Assembly (NCBI GenBank): GCA_964608495.1
Contig: CAZSOQ010000058.1
Span: 1-24,673, forward strand
DNA length: 24,673 nt
Direction of reading: 5' to 3'
DNA from: JAKORR01 sp964608495
Lineage (GTDB): Bacteria > Armatimonadota > Zipacnadia > Zipacnadales > FEN-943
The translations under genes and the position numbers were made by a program. This document shows, piece after piece, positions 15,680-22,540 of the stretch. The notes beneath the pieces are model-generated. The model saw nothing but the letters and a program-made list of their open reading frames with translations. It was not told the DNA's origin and searched no databases. Numbering within the stretch: position 1 is the first letter of the stretch; each line of letters begins with the position of its first letter.

Positions 15680-17545
15680 TCACTTCGCCCGCAGCCGCAC
15701 CACGCACAGCGACGGCCCCGGCGCCTCGAGGGCGAAGGTCGGCCCGGCCTTCACCTCGGCCTCCGTCAGCCTCACCCGGTCCTCCGCCTCATCGTTGTTC
15801 GCCGCGGCGTCGGGCCCGGTCAGCACGCTCAGCGTCGCCGCCTCCGCCGGCCCGAAGCCCTCTACCGTCAGCTCGCACCCGACGGCGTGCGGCCATGCGT
15901 TCACCACGAACACGTTCAGGGCCTTGCCATCCTCCGACAGCGCCGCGTACACGTGGACCTTCGCTTCGCAGGACACGTCCACCAGCGCGCCCCGACACCA
16001 CGTCGCATAGGCCTTCAGCGCGTAGTAGGCCGGCGCGGGCCGGTTCTCGGGCCGCGACAGCAGCCCGCGTCCCGGGCGCTTCCCCGGGTCCCTCAGCGGC
16101 CAGAAGTTCCCCAGAGCGATCCCGGCGCGGGCGAAGTCCCCCAGCATGTTCGCCACGGCCACGGCGTGCCCCAGGCTGTTGACCACCTTCGCGCCCGTGT
16201 TCCACTCGGTCACCGCGATGGGGGTGTCGGCCCGCGCGGGGTAGTGTTCTCCCAGGTACTCGCGCAGGGACGAGGCCGGGGCGCCGAAGTCCCTCTCGGA
16301 GTGGACATAGCTGCCGTAGCTGCCCAGCCCGAAGTAGGTGTGGATGATGACGAAGTCCAGGTCGTCCAGAGCCTTCTCGAACACCACCGGCCACCAGGGC
16401 ACGGTGTCCAGCATCCCCGGCGCCTGCGGACCGCTCGGCCCGTTGGCCCCGATCCTGACCGTCGGGTCCACGGCCTTCATCGCTCGCGAGAAGGCCACCA
16501 GCCCTTCCGCGTACTCCTCCGCCGTCGTGCAGGTCTCGGGGAACTTCAGGTACGTCTCGTTCCCGATCTCCCAGTACTTGATCCCGTAGCGCTTCTCGAT
16601 GTTGCAGTACCTCACCCACTCCGCCGCGGACCGCACGGCTTCCTCCAGTCCCGGCCCGCTGATGGCCTTGGCGAAGTTGCACACGAAGATGGGCTCGGCG
16701 CCGACCGCCCGGCAGAAGGCCATGAATTCGTCGGTATCGGTCGTCTCCGGGCCGGCTCGTCCGGGCCACTGCTTCGGTCGGTCCAGGGCCTGGGTGTCCC
16801 AGTTGTAGTTGTCCGCCACCGCGCCCCCCGGGAAGCGAAGCAGCGTGCAGCCCGCGTCCCGCAGCAGCGCCGCGATCCTGCCGTCCGCCAGCGACGCATC
16901 GTCCTCGACCTGGAAGAGCATGTTCGAGCCGAAGAGCAGAGGGCTGATCCTCTGCACGGGCTGCCCCGCCCGGACCGTGATCGCGGCCCGCCGGGCCTCA
17001 CGCACTTCCTCGTCGGTGGCCGGCCGCACGAAGCAGTCGTCCAGGTACGCTTCGCCCGCGAAGCCCTCGCGCGCCTGGCCCAGGCTCCCGGCGAACCATT
17101 GGAACTTGAGCTCCCCAAATTCCCCGGATTCGAAGACGCCCTGCACCAGCACCCACTCCCGGCCCGCCGGCCCCGCGACACCCGCCACGTCGCTCCAGTC
17201 CTTCCCCGCGATCCGCAGGTACGGGCGCAGTCTGCCGTCGCCGCGCACCCAGGCCCCGAAGGCGTAGGTCTGTCCCGGCTCGGCCCGGAAGTCCTGGTCG
17301 AAGTGGTGGTTCAGGCTCCCCGCGGCGGTCTTGCGGTAGCCCACGCAGGCGGAACCGTCGCGTCCCGCGCCCTGCTCAACGGCATACTTCGCGTCCGTGT
17401 CGCCGCCGAGCAGGACTGACCAGGACGTCAGACCGTCCTCAAAGCCCGGGTTGGCCAGCAGGTTCCCGGCCGGCTCCTGGCCCCAGGCCGGCGACGCGAG
17501 CAGAATCACGGTCGCGGCGACGCAGAACGCCGTGCAAGGGTGCAT
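15680..17545 (-). CDS. Secreted GH51-like alpha-L-arabinofuranosidase with N-terminal carbohydrate-binding module
   Basis: 621 residues. Signal peptide 1-22 (ends PAWGQ). Residues about 27-175 are a CBM4/9/22-like jelly roll (NLLANPGFEDGLTSW, then GQTYAFGAWVRG, AYLDDCFVRP). The catalytic barrel starts near 198: ISPLLFGSN, RFPGG (237-241), YWEIGNETY (Asn329-Glu330, acid/base), HTYFG (402-406) and AVTEWN (Glu447, nucleophile). A C-terminal beta domain (about 520-621) ends the protein, as in alpha-L-arabinofuranosidases. The enzyme would trim arabinose or similar side chains outside the cytoplasm. AGGGAGGT lies upstream of the ATG. The esterase gene starts 177 nt downstream, so the two probably work on the same acetylated polysaccharide. 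Exact family (GH51 rather than GH39 or a relative) needs a profile search. Confidence 0.85.
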   Translation of the reverse strand: MHPCTAFCVAATVILLASPAWGQEPAGNLLANPGFEDGLTSWSVLLGGDTDAKYAVEQGAGRDGSACVGYRKTAAGSLNHHFDQDFRAEPGQTYAFGAWVRGDGRLRPYLRIAGKDWSDVAGVAGPAGREWVLVQGVFESGEFGELKFQWFAGSLGQAREGFAGEAYLDDCFVRPATDEEVREARRAAITVRAGQPVQRISPLLFGSNMLFQVEDDASLADGRIAALLRDAGCTLLRFPGGAVADNYNWDTQALDRPKQWPGRAGPETTDTDEFMAFCRAVGAEPIFVCNFAKAISGPGLEEAVRSAAEWVRYCNIEKRYGIKYWEIGNETYLKFPETCTTAEEYAEGLVAFSRAMKAVDPTVRIGANGPSGPQAPGMLDTVPWWPVVFEKALDDLDFVIIHTYFGLGSYGSYVHSERDFGAPASSLREYLGEHYPARADTPIAVTEWNTGAKVVNSLGHAVAVANMLGDFARAGIALGNFWPLRDPGKRPGRGLLSRPENRPAPAYYALKAYATWCRGALVDVSCEAKVHVYAALSEDGKALNVFVVNAWPHAVGCELTVEGFGPAEAATLSVLTGPDAAANNDEAEDRVRLTEAEVKAGPTFALEAPGPSLCVVRLRAK

Positions 17546-17712
17546 GTGGGCCTACCTCCCTGGCTAGGTGCTATCCTAGGGCCCGGCTCGGCACCCCCCT
17601 TCCCCATCGTCGCCGAAGGGGGCCCGCCGAGCGCCGGATGGCGTCTCGGCTCACGGGTGAGACCTGGGGCTGTTACGTGTCACTTTAGTCGAGCATGGGG
17701 CGGCGGAGATTG

Positions 17713-17741
17713 GACATAATGCGTGATTCGGCGGCTGTAAA
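17713..17741 (-). promoter_or_regulatory. Candidate promoter of the arabinofuranosidase gene
   Basis: On the minus strand TTTACA (17741-17736, 5 of 6 to TTGACA) is followed after 17 bp by TATGTC (17718-17713, only 3 of 6 to TATAAT). It lies about 170 nt before the start at 17545. The -10 is weak, so the call is tentative; a regulated promoter would fit the operator-like repeats next to it. Confidence 0.3.
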
Positions 17742-17752
17742 CGCATGCAAAC
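17736..17752. repeat. Helical-phase direct repeat TGYAAAC overlapping the candidate -35
   Basis: TGTAAAC (17736-17742) and TGCAAAC (17746-17752) are 10 bp apart, one helical turn, with a GCATGC palindrome between them. Such spacing suits a regulator binding one face of the DNA. It overlaps the candidate -35 hexamer. Confidence 0.35.
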
Positions 17753-17774
17753 AACCGCAGACTACCGAATAACT

Positions 17775-17791
17775 GGTGAACCCGTTTCACC
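17775..17791. promoter_or_regulatory. Operator-like inverted repeat GGTGAA-n5-TTCACC
   Basis: Perfect 6-bp arms around CCCGT, located about 35 bp upstream of the candidate -35. The shape is that of a dimeric repressor or activator site. The regulator is not in this window, and the link to carbohydrate control is inference. Confidence 0.4.
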
Positions 17792-17851
17792 CTCCCCGGG
17801 GCCCCCGCGCGGAGCCTTTGGCGTGCGCAGCGCCGCTCGAAGGGCCCGCGG

Positions 17852-18925
17852 CTACACCCGGCGCGGATCGCCCTGCAGGAGGCGCCGTTGGTGCTCGGCC
17901 CCGTAGTGGTACACCGTCTCCATGAAGGCCCGCAGGTTCTCCAGGCTCGTGTCCGTGTGCAGGGCGTTGGACACCGAGGCGATGAACCCGCCCTCGGGCC
18001 GCGCGAAGGTCTCCACGAACTCCCGCGTCCCGGCCACGACCTGCTCCGGCGTACCCCAGGGGAGTAACTGCTGCACGTCTATCCCCGGCATGAAGGCAAT
18101 CCGGCCGCCGTACCGCTCGGCCGTGGCCCTGGGATCCATCGCGAAGGGCTGGATCGGGTGCAGCACGTCCAGCCCGATCTCGATGAAGTCCTCGACGACC
18201 TCCGTGATGTCCCCGCAGGTATGCAACCAGAACTGCATCCCCAGCGAGTGGGCCTCGTCTATCAGGTCGGCGTAGCGCGGCTTGAAGAGCTCCCGGAAGA
18301 CGGTGGGGCTGAAGAACAGCCCGGTCTGGGTGCCCAGATCGTCGCTGGTATAGAAGGCATCAGCCCCCGCGGCGGCGTAGCCCCGGATCACGCTCAGGTG
18401 GTAGTCGCGGATCGCGTCCGCCAGCCTCGTCACCTTCTCGCGCTCGACCACCATGTCCAGCAGGAGCGGCTCCATGCCGCGGATGGTCCACAGGCGCTCG
18501 TAGAAGCAGAAGAAGTCCATGCCCACGACGAAGCGACCTGGGTTCTCGCGTCGCGTCCTGGCGGGCCCCTCGTAGAACCCGGGCGGCGACGGGTCGGGCA
18601 TCTTCTCCAGGAACTCGTCCAGATCGTCCCAGCTTGGCAGGAAGCGCCGGGCGTCTATGGCGCGGGCGTCCTCGTCCTCGGGCTTGTCGAAGATGGCCCA
18701 GCGGTAGTCGGGCAGGTCCTCGGGGTACTCCCAGCCGGCGGGCGCCCGGAAACCGACCTGTACCACGTCCTCGGGCACCGAGTTCACCAGGTCGCGCAGG
18801 GCGTCGCCGTAGGCGTCGTAGCAGTCCTGCCCGATCCACATGCGCAGCATCAGGGGCGGGCGGCGGCAGCCGTCGCGGGCCACTGCGGCCTTCACCTCGT
18901 CGCGGGTCAGCGTATCCGGGTGCAT
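17852..18925 (-). CDS. Uroporphyrinogen decarboxylase (UroD)-domain, methyltransferase-like protein
   Basis: 357 residues without a signal peptide, so cytoplasmic. The second half follows the UroD/MtaA fold: FVVGMDFFCFYERLWTIRG, then LLLDMVVEREKVTRLADAI, an AGADAFYTSDDLGTQTGLFFSP segment, FWLHTCGDITEVV (His235, Cys237), LDVLHPIQPFAMDP and ISPG-like FMPGIDVQQLLPWG. True heme-pathway UroD lacks the HTCGD pattern; in MtaA/CmuA-type methyltransferases the His and Cys here help bind zinc for thiol methyl transfer. Such lone UroD-like proteins are common in sugar-degrading bacteria and their substrates are mostly unknown. GGGAG lies 8 nt before the ATG. It follows the nucleotidyltransferase and isomerase genes in the same direction. 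Confidence 0.83.
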   Translation of the reverse strand: MHPDTLTRDEVKAAVARDGCRRPPLMLRMWIGQDCYDAYGDALRDLVNSVPEDVVQVGFRAPAGWEYPEDLPDYRWAIFDKPEDEDARAIDARRFLPSWDDLDEFLEKMPDPSPPGFYEGPARTRRENPGRFVVGMDFFCFYERLWTIRGMEPLLLDMVVEREKVTRLADAIRDYHLSVIRGYAAAGADAFYTSDDLGTQTGLFFSPTVFRELFKPRYADLIDEAHSLGMQFWLHTCGDITEVVEDFIEIGLDVLHPIQPFAMDPRATAERYGGRIAFMPGIDVQQLLPWGTPEQVVAGTREFVETFARPEGGFIASVSNALHTDTSLENLRAFMETVYHYGAEHQRRLLQGDPRRV

Positions 18926-18952
18926 CCGTTGGTCTCCCTGAGAAGGTGCGAT

Positions 18953-18975
18953 GGCCGGCGCCGCGAGCGCCGGCC
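18953..18975. repeat. Inverted repeat between the nucleotidyltransferase and UroD-like genes
   Basis: GGCCGGCGC (18953-18961) and GCGCCGGCC (18967-18975) are perfect 9-bp arms around a 5-nt loop. It lies in the 87-nt gap before the UroD-like gene. It may be an attenuator or RNA-stability hairpin; no T-run follows on the minus strand. Confidence 0.45.
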
Positions 18976-19012
18976 CGGGTAAGCCGCGTCCCTTTTCCCG
19001 CCCGGGGTGAAG

Positions 19013-19855
19013 CTACCTCTGCGGAGCGCGCGAGGCCGCGTCAACCCAGCCCATCACCGCCCGGTCCATGGCGGCCGCGAAGTCCGCCGCGCTGGCGGCC
19101 TCGGCGATGGGGCCCAGCAGACGCCGCGCCGCGGCGACCAGCGCCTCGAACTGCCCGCGAAGCGCCTCCCCGTCGGTCACGGGCAGAGCGCCCGCGAGGA
19201 GCCGGTGCTCCTCGGGCGTGAGACGGCCCCAGGTCGCGAAGGCGATCGGCGGGGGCATCCCGAAGGGGGCGGCACGGCTGACGTCGCAGAGCTGGACGAG
19301 CCCACCCAGCATCCCGCCCAGGTGCCCCGTCGCCATCACGCAATCGCCGCGGGCGATGTACTTGGCGGCGAAGGCCACGGACAGCCAGAACTGGAAGATC
19401 CGACGGCGCACCTCGGCCTGCCGGTCCGGAGTGGCCAGGCTGGGACGCTGGGCCTCGGGGTCGCCCCGGGGCTCCTCGCCGAACAGCACGCGCACCGGGT
19501 AGCTGAAGAAGACGGCCCCGTGGGCGGCATTGTGCACCACCAGGTCCACATGGTTGCCGTCGCTGTAGAAGCAGCCCAAGCAGGCAATCCCTTCCGTGCG
19601 CAGGCCCGGCCAGTGCATCAGCGGCTCCCCGGCCTCGAGCAGCACCTCGTAGGCCCGGTCCGCCAGGGCGTCGAAGTGCTCGGCGGCGGCCATCACGTTC
19701 AGGTCCAGGTCCGACCAGGCGTCCGCGCTTCCCGCCCCCAGCGATCCGCCCGCCCAGCAGCTAACCACGCGGCCATCAGCCCGAAAGGCCTCGGTCACAC
19801 GACGGAGCAGGCCGACCTGGCTTTCGCCAAGGCTGCCCAGGCCTTCGGTGTCCAT
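19013..19855 (-). CDS. Nucleotidyltransferase-fold protein (aminoglycoside-adenylyltransferase-like)
   Basis: 280 residues from ATG 19855, chosen because GGGAGG lies 6 nt upstream; the frame stays open to 19894 but that overlaps the upstream gene. The minimal nucleotidyltransferase signature is complete: GGSLGAGSADAWSDLDL (36-52), with metal ligands Asp49 and Asp51, and a third Asp in NHVDLVVHN (Asp104). A helical C-terminal part (about 150-280) resembles the substrate domain of AadK/streptomycin adenylyltransferase-type proteins. It would move AMP or another NMP from NTP to a hydroxyl group. Its place between a sugar isomerase and a UroD-like gene argues for a metabolic sugar or polyol substrate as much as for drug resistance. 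Confidence 0.72.
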   Translation of the reverse strand: MDTEGLGSLGESQVGLLRRVTEAFRADGRVVSCWAGGSLGAGSADAWSDLDLNVMAAAEHFDALADRAYEVLLEAGEPLMHWPGLRTEGIACLGCFYSDGNHVDLVVHNAAHGAVFFSYPVRVLFGEEPRGDPEAQRPSLATPDRQAEVRRRIFQFWLSVAFAAKYIARGDCVMATGHLGGMLGGLVQLCDVSRAAPFGMPPPIAFATWGRLTPEEHRLLAGALPVTDGEALRGQFEALVAAARRLLGPIAEAASAADFAAAMDRAVMGWVDAASRAPQR

Positions 19856-19890
19856 GGCAGGCCTCCCGTCGGTCCCCGCGCCGCGGGCCC

Positions 19891-20688
19891 TCACATCTCC
19901 ATGATCCGGCGTATGGCCTGCGCCGTGTCGGCCAGGGACGCCGCGCTAGTGCTGACCTCCGAGATCAGCGCGTCGTCATACCCCAGCCTGCGCAGCTCCG
20001 CCATCACCGCCGGGAAGTCCACGTCTCCCTCCAGCAGCGGCGGCCACTCGTACCCCTGCCGCCTGAAGTCCTTCATGTGGACCTTCATCACGTGGCGGCC
20101 GACGATCCGCGCCCACTGCTCCGGGTAGCCCGTGATCACCATGTTGCCCGTGTCGAAGAAGAAGCCCACGCGGTCCGAGCCTACCTCGTCGCAGAACCGG
20201 GCGAACTCCATGGGGCTGAGCAGGAACTTGTTCCACACGTACTCGATGGCCAGGTTCACGCCCGCGGCCTCGGCATGGGGCGCCAGCGCCTGCATCCCCT
20301 GCAGCGCTCGGTAGTACGCCTCGTCGTAGGCGACCTGGTCCGTCACGCCGCCCGGCACCACCAGCAGGTTGTCAATCCCCATCACCGCCAGAACGTCAAT
20401 CACGCTCTTGAAGGTGTCCACGCTCTGGGCGCGCACCTGGGCGTCCGGGTGCGTCAGGTTGGGCCGGACCGCGCCGAGGCTGGGACACACGGACGCCAGG
20501 TCCATCCCCTCGTCCCGGGCATAGGCGGCCAGGCTGCGCAGCTCGGCCTCGGGCGTCTCCAGCGAGATCTCGCCCTTGTCGCGCACTACCAGCTCGAGGG
20601 CGTCGTAGCCGGCGGCCTTCGTCTCGCGGCAGATGTCGGCCAGCGACCAGTCGGCCGGCAGGATCAGACAACTGATACCCACTTGCAT
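19891..20688 (-). CDS. Sugar phosphate isomerase/epimerase (xylose-isomerase-like TIM barrel)
   Basis: 265 residues from ATG 20688 (GGGGGAG 5 nt upstream); the longer frame to 20901 runs into repeat DNA and is not used. The AP-endonuclease-2/xylose isomerase-like barrel is seen in order: MQVGISCLILPADW, GYDALELVV, an LLVVPGG strand, VNLAIEYV (metal ligand Glu149), VGFFFDTGN (Asp179), VMKVHMKDF (His204) and ALISEV (Glu244). These four residues match the divalent-metal site of the family. Members interconvert sugars, inosose or hydroxypyruvate, and the exact substrate cannot be told. The nucleotidyltransferase gene starts 35 nt after its stop, so they are probably one operon with the UroD-like gene. 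Confidence 0.87.
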   Translation of the reverse strand: MQVGISCLILPADWSLADICRETKAAGYDALELVVRDKGEISLETPEAELRSLAAYARDEGMDLASVCPSLGAVRPNLTHPDAQVRAQSVDTFKSVIDVLAVMGIDNLLVVPGGVTDQVAYDEAYYRALQGMQALAPHAEAAGVNLAIEYVWNKFLLSPMEFARFCDEVGSDRVGFFFDTGNMVITGYPEQWARIVGRHVMKVHMKDFRRQGYEWPPLLEGDVDFPAVMAELRRLGYDDALISEVSTSAASLADTAQAIRRIMEM

Positions 20689-20760
20689 GGTTTCTCCCCC
20701 TGAAGCGGACAGAATCCGCCCGCCTAATTCCCTCGCGCGGGCGAGGCACCTTCGGCGGGC

Positions 20761-21158
20761 TGCAGGGGCCTGGGTGCGCGACCAGGGCCTACCTTCTGTG
20801 GGAGGCGAGCGACCCGCCTTGGGGAGCTCGGCGACGGCGGCGCGAGCCCTGGCGCGGAGGCTGCAGTCGCGCTGGCGCAGAAGCCGCGCCAGCCCTCCCA
20901 CAAGGGACGAAGCCGCGCCAGCCCTCCCACAAGGCGCGAAGTTGCGCGGGCCTGGGTGCGCGACCAGGGCCTACCTTCTGTGGGAGGCGAGCGACCCGCC
21001 TTNNNNNNNNNNNNNNNNNNNNNNNNNNNNNNNNNNNNNNNNNNNNNNNNNNNNNNNNNNNNNNNNNNNNNNNNNNNNNNNNNNNNNNNNNNNNNNNNNN
21101 NNCGCCAGCCCTCCCACAAGGGACGAAGCCGCGCCAGCCCTCCCACAAGGCGCGAAGG
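20761..21158. repeat. 182-bp tandem repeat, broken by the assembly gap
   Basis: The stretch 20767-20820 recurs exactly at 20949-21002 (offset 182). The 55 bases that follow the N-run at 21103 repeat those that start at 20887. Each unit carries a 29-bp sub-repeat pair (20882-20910 and 20911-20939, differing near the end). A diverged copy of part of the unit lies at 6310-6352. No open frame, terminal repeat or transposase is seen, so it is a non-coding repeat of unknown role. Confidence 0.8.
21003..21102. other. Assembly gap (100 N)
   Basis: Exactly 100 N, the common placeholder for a gap of unknown size. It starts and ends inside the tandem repeat, so repeat collapse during assembly is the likely cause. 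Confidence 0.95.
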
Positions 21159-21232
21159 TCGCGCCATCTCCCCACAGGACCTCCCGCCTGGCGGGCTGGC
21201 GGCTCCACCCGGAACGCCGCCGCGGCGCCTGC

Positions 21233-21261
21233 TTGCCGTCACCGTACACGGCGGCTACAAT
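21233..21261 (+). promoter_or_regulatory. Sigma70-type promoter of the aminotransferase operon
   Basis: TTGCCG (21233-21238, 4 of 6 to TTGACA) and TACAAT (21256-21261, 5 of 6 to TATAAT) with a 17-bp spacer, 40 nt before the ATG at 21302. It begins right after the repeat region. Confidence 0.68.
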
Positions 21262-21301
21262 CGCGCCGGAGCACTACGGGCGGTCACTGGAGGGCACACT
21301 C

Positions 21302-22540
21302 ATGGCGCATCTGGCGATCAACGGGGGCCCCAAGCTCCGGGAGAAACCCTTCCCCGGCTGGCCTCCGACCGACGCCGGCTTCACCCGGCAACTGACCGAC
21401 GTCATCGAGAGCCGCTGTTGGGGCATGGGCGGCCCCAAGCAGCCCGAGTTCCTGCGGCGGTTCGCCGAGTTCTGCGACGCCGAGTACTGCGTGGCGTGCA
21501 CGAGCGGCACCGCGGCCCTCGAGCTGGCACTGCGGGCCGTGGACGTGGGGCCCGGGGACGAGGTGATCGTCCCTCCCTATACCTTCATCGCCACGGCCAG
21601 CGCGGCCATCACGGTGGGCGCGATCCCGGTCTTCGCCGACATCGAGCCCGACACGCTCTGCCTGGCCCCCCAGGCCGTCGAGGCCGCCATCACCGACGCC
21701 ACGGCCGCCGTGATCCCGGTGCACATCGGCGGCATGCCCGCGAACATGGACGCCCTGATGGAGATCGCCGGGAGCCACGGGCTGAGGGTCATCGAGGATT
21801 GCGCCCAGGCCCACGGCGCGCGCTATCGTGACAGGATCGTCGGCGGCCTCGGCGACGCGGGCTGCTTCTCCTTCCAGGCCTCGAAGAACATCACGGCCGG
21901 CGAAGGCGGCGCGATTACCACCAACGATCGCGGGGTCTACGGCAAGGCCTGGTCGCTGCACAACGTCGGGCGAGTGCCGGACGGTGGCTGGTACGATCAC
22001 CGCGTGCTGGGCTGGAACCTTCGGATGACGGAGTTCCAGGCGGCGGTGCTGCTGCGCGGCCTTGAGCTGTGGCCCGAGCAGGACGAGCGGCGGCAGAAGA
22101 GCGCGGCCTACCTGCGCGAGCGACTGGCGGAGGTGCCGGGGATCGAGCCCCAGGCCTTCTCCCCCGGCGCGACCAAGTGTGCCTACCATCTGTTCATCGG
22201 CCGCTACGACGCCCAGGCCTTCGACGGCCTGCACCGGGACCAGTTCCTCGCCGCCCTGGCCGCCGAGGGCATCCCCGCCGGGCGCGGCTACAACCCGCTC
22301 TACCGCGAGCCCATGTTCCGAGGCGGGCTGGACATGGACGGCTGCCCCTTCGCCTGCAGGTTCTACAAGGGCAAGGTGGATTACGAGGCGCTGGCGCTAC
22401 CCAACGTCGAGCACGCGTGCGAGGAAGGCTCGTTCTGGATGGGCCAGAACGTGCTGCTGGGCGACGAGGCGGACATGGACACGATAGCGGACGCCATGGC
22501 GAAGGTCCACGAGCACCGCGCCGAGCTTCTGGAGGGCTAA
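21302..22540 (+). CDS. DegT/DnrJ/EryC1/StrS-family PLP-dependent aminotransferase
   Basis: 412 residues. GGAGGG lies 7 nt before ATG 21302. Family marks: MGGPKQPEFLRRFAEF near the start, CTSGTAALELAL (66-77, phosphate of PLP), PPYTFIATASA (91-101), IEDCAQAHGA (164-173, Asp166 pairs with the PLP ring nitrogen, Gln169 stacks) and FQASKNITAGEGGAI (191-205, Lys195 forms the Schiff base). These enzymes move an amino group to keto sugars or inososes for surface sugars, antibiotics or cofactors. Another group in this family works with Gfo/Idh dehydrogenases in sugar catabolism, so the direction of use is open. The next gene starts on its stop codon (TAATG), so they share one transcript. Confidence 0.92.
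   Translation: MAHLAINGGPKLREKPFPGWPPTDAGFTRQLTDVIESRCWGMGGPKQPEFLRRFAEFCDAEYCVACTSGTAALELALRAVDVGPGDEVIVPPYTFIATASAAITVGAIPVFADIEPDTLCLAPQAVEAAITDATAAVIPVHIGGMPANMDALMEIAGSHGLRVIEDCAQAHGARYRDRIVGGLGDAGCFSFQASKNITAGEGGAITTNDRGVYGKAWSLHNVGRVPDGGWYDHRVLGWNLRMTEFQAAVLLRGLELWPEQDERRQKSAAYLRERLAEVPGIEPQAFSPGATKCAYHLFIGRYDAQAFDGLHRDQFLAALAAEGIPAGRGYNPLYREPMFRGGLDMDGCPFACRFYKGKVDYEALALPNVEHACEEGSFWMGQNVLLGDEADMDTIADAMAKVHEHRAELLEG

Larger units (their letters stand above)
17546..17851. other. 306-bp gene-free control region upstream of the arabinofuranosidase gene
   Basis: This stretch is clearly more AT-rich at 17690-17780 than the DNA around it, and it is packed with small symmetric sequences (listed separately). 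Both flanking genes read leftwards, so it is the leader and promoter region of the gene that starts at 17545. The part nearest 17851 is GC-rich and shows nothing recognisable. Confidence 0.5.
20689..21301. other. Gene-free region with tandem repeats and an assembly gap
   Basis: It separates the divergent isomerase and aminotransferase genes. It holds two units of a 182-bp tandem repeat, 29-bp sub-repeats, a run of exactly 100 N (21003-21102) and, at its right end, a promoter. Open frames that cross it are artefacts of GC content and of the repeat. Confidence 0.75.

Noticed and set aside
15503..17419. 638-codon plus-strand open frame
   Set aside because: Antisense to the arabinofuranosidase gene; no recognisable motif.
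17701..17725. CATAAT on the plus strand as a promoter -10
   Set aside because: No plus-strand gene follows; both flanking genes read leftwards.
20882..20939. Possible CRISPR-like direct repeats of 29 bp
   Set aside because: The two copies touch each other with no spacers, and no cas gene is near; they are sub-repeats of the 182-bp unit.
20633..21301. Upstream extension of the aminotransferase frame across the gap
   Set aside because: It translates repeats and N bases; the promoter at 21233-21261 and the ribosome-binding site place the start at 21302.
22069..22539. Open frame inside the aminotransferase gene that leads into the VCBS gene
   Set aside because: Before 22540 it is only a shadow of the aminotransferase; the signal peptide and ribosome-binding site support the start at 22540.
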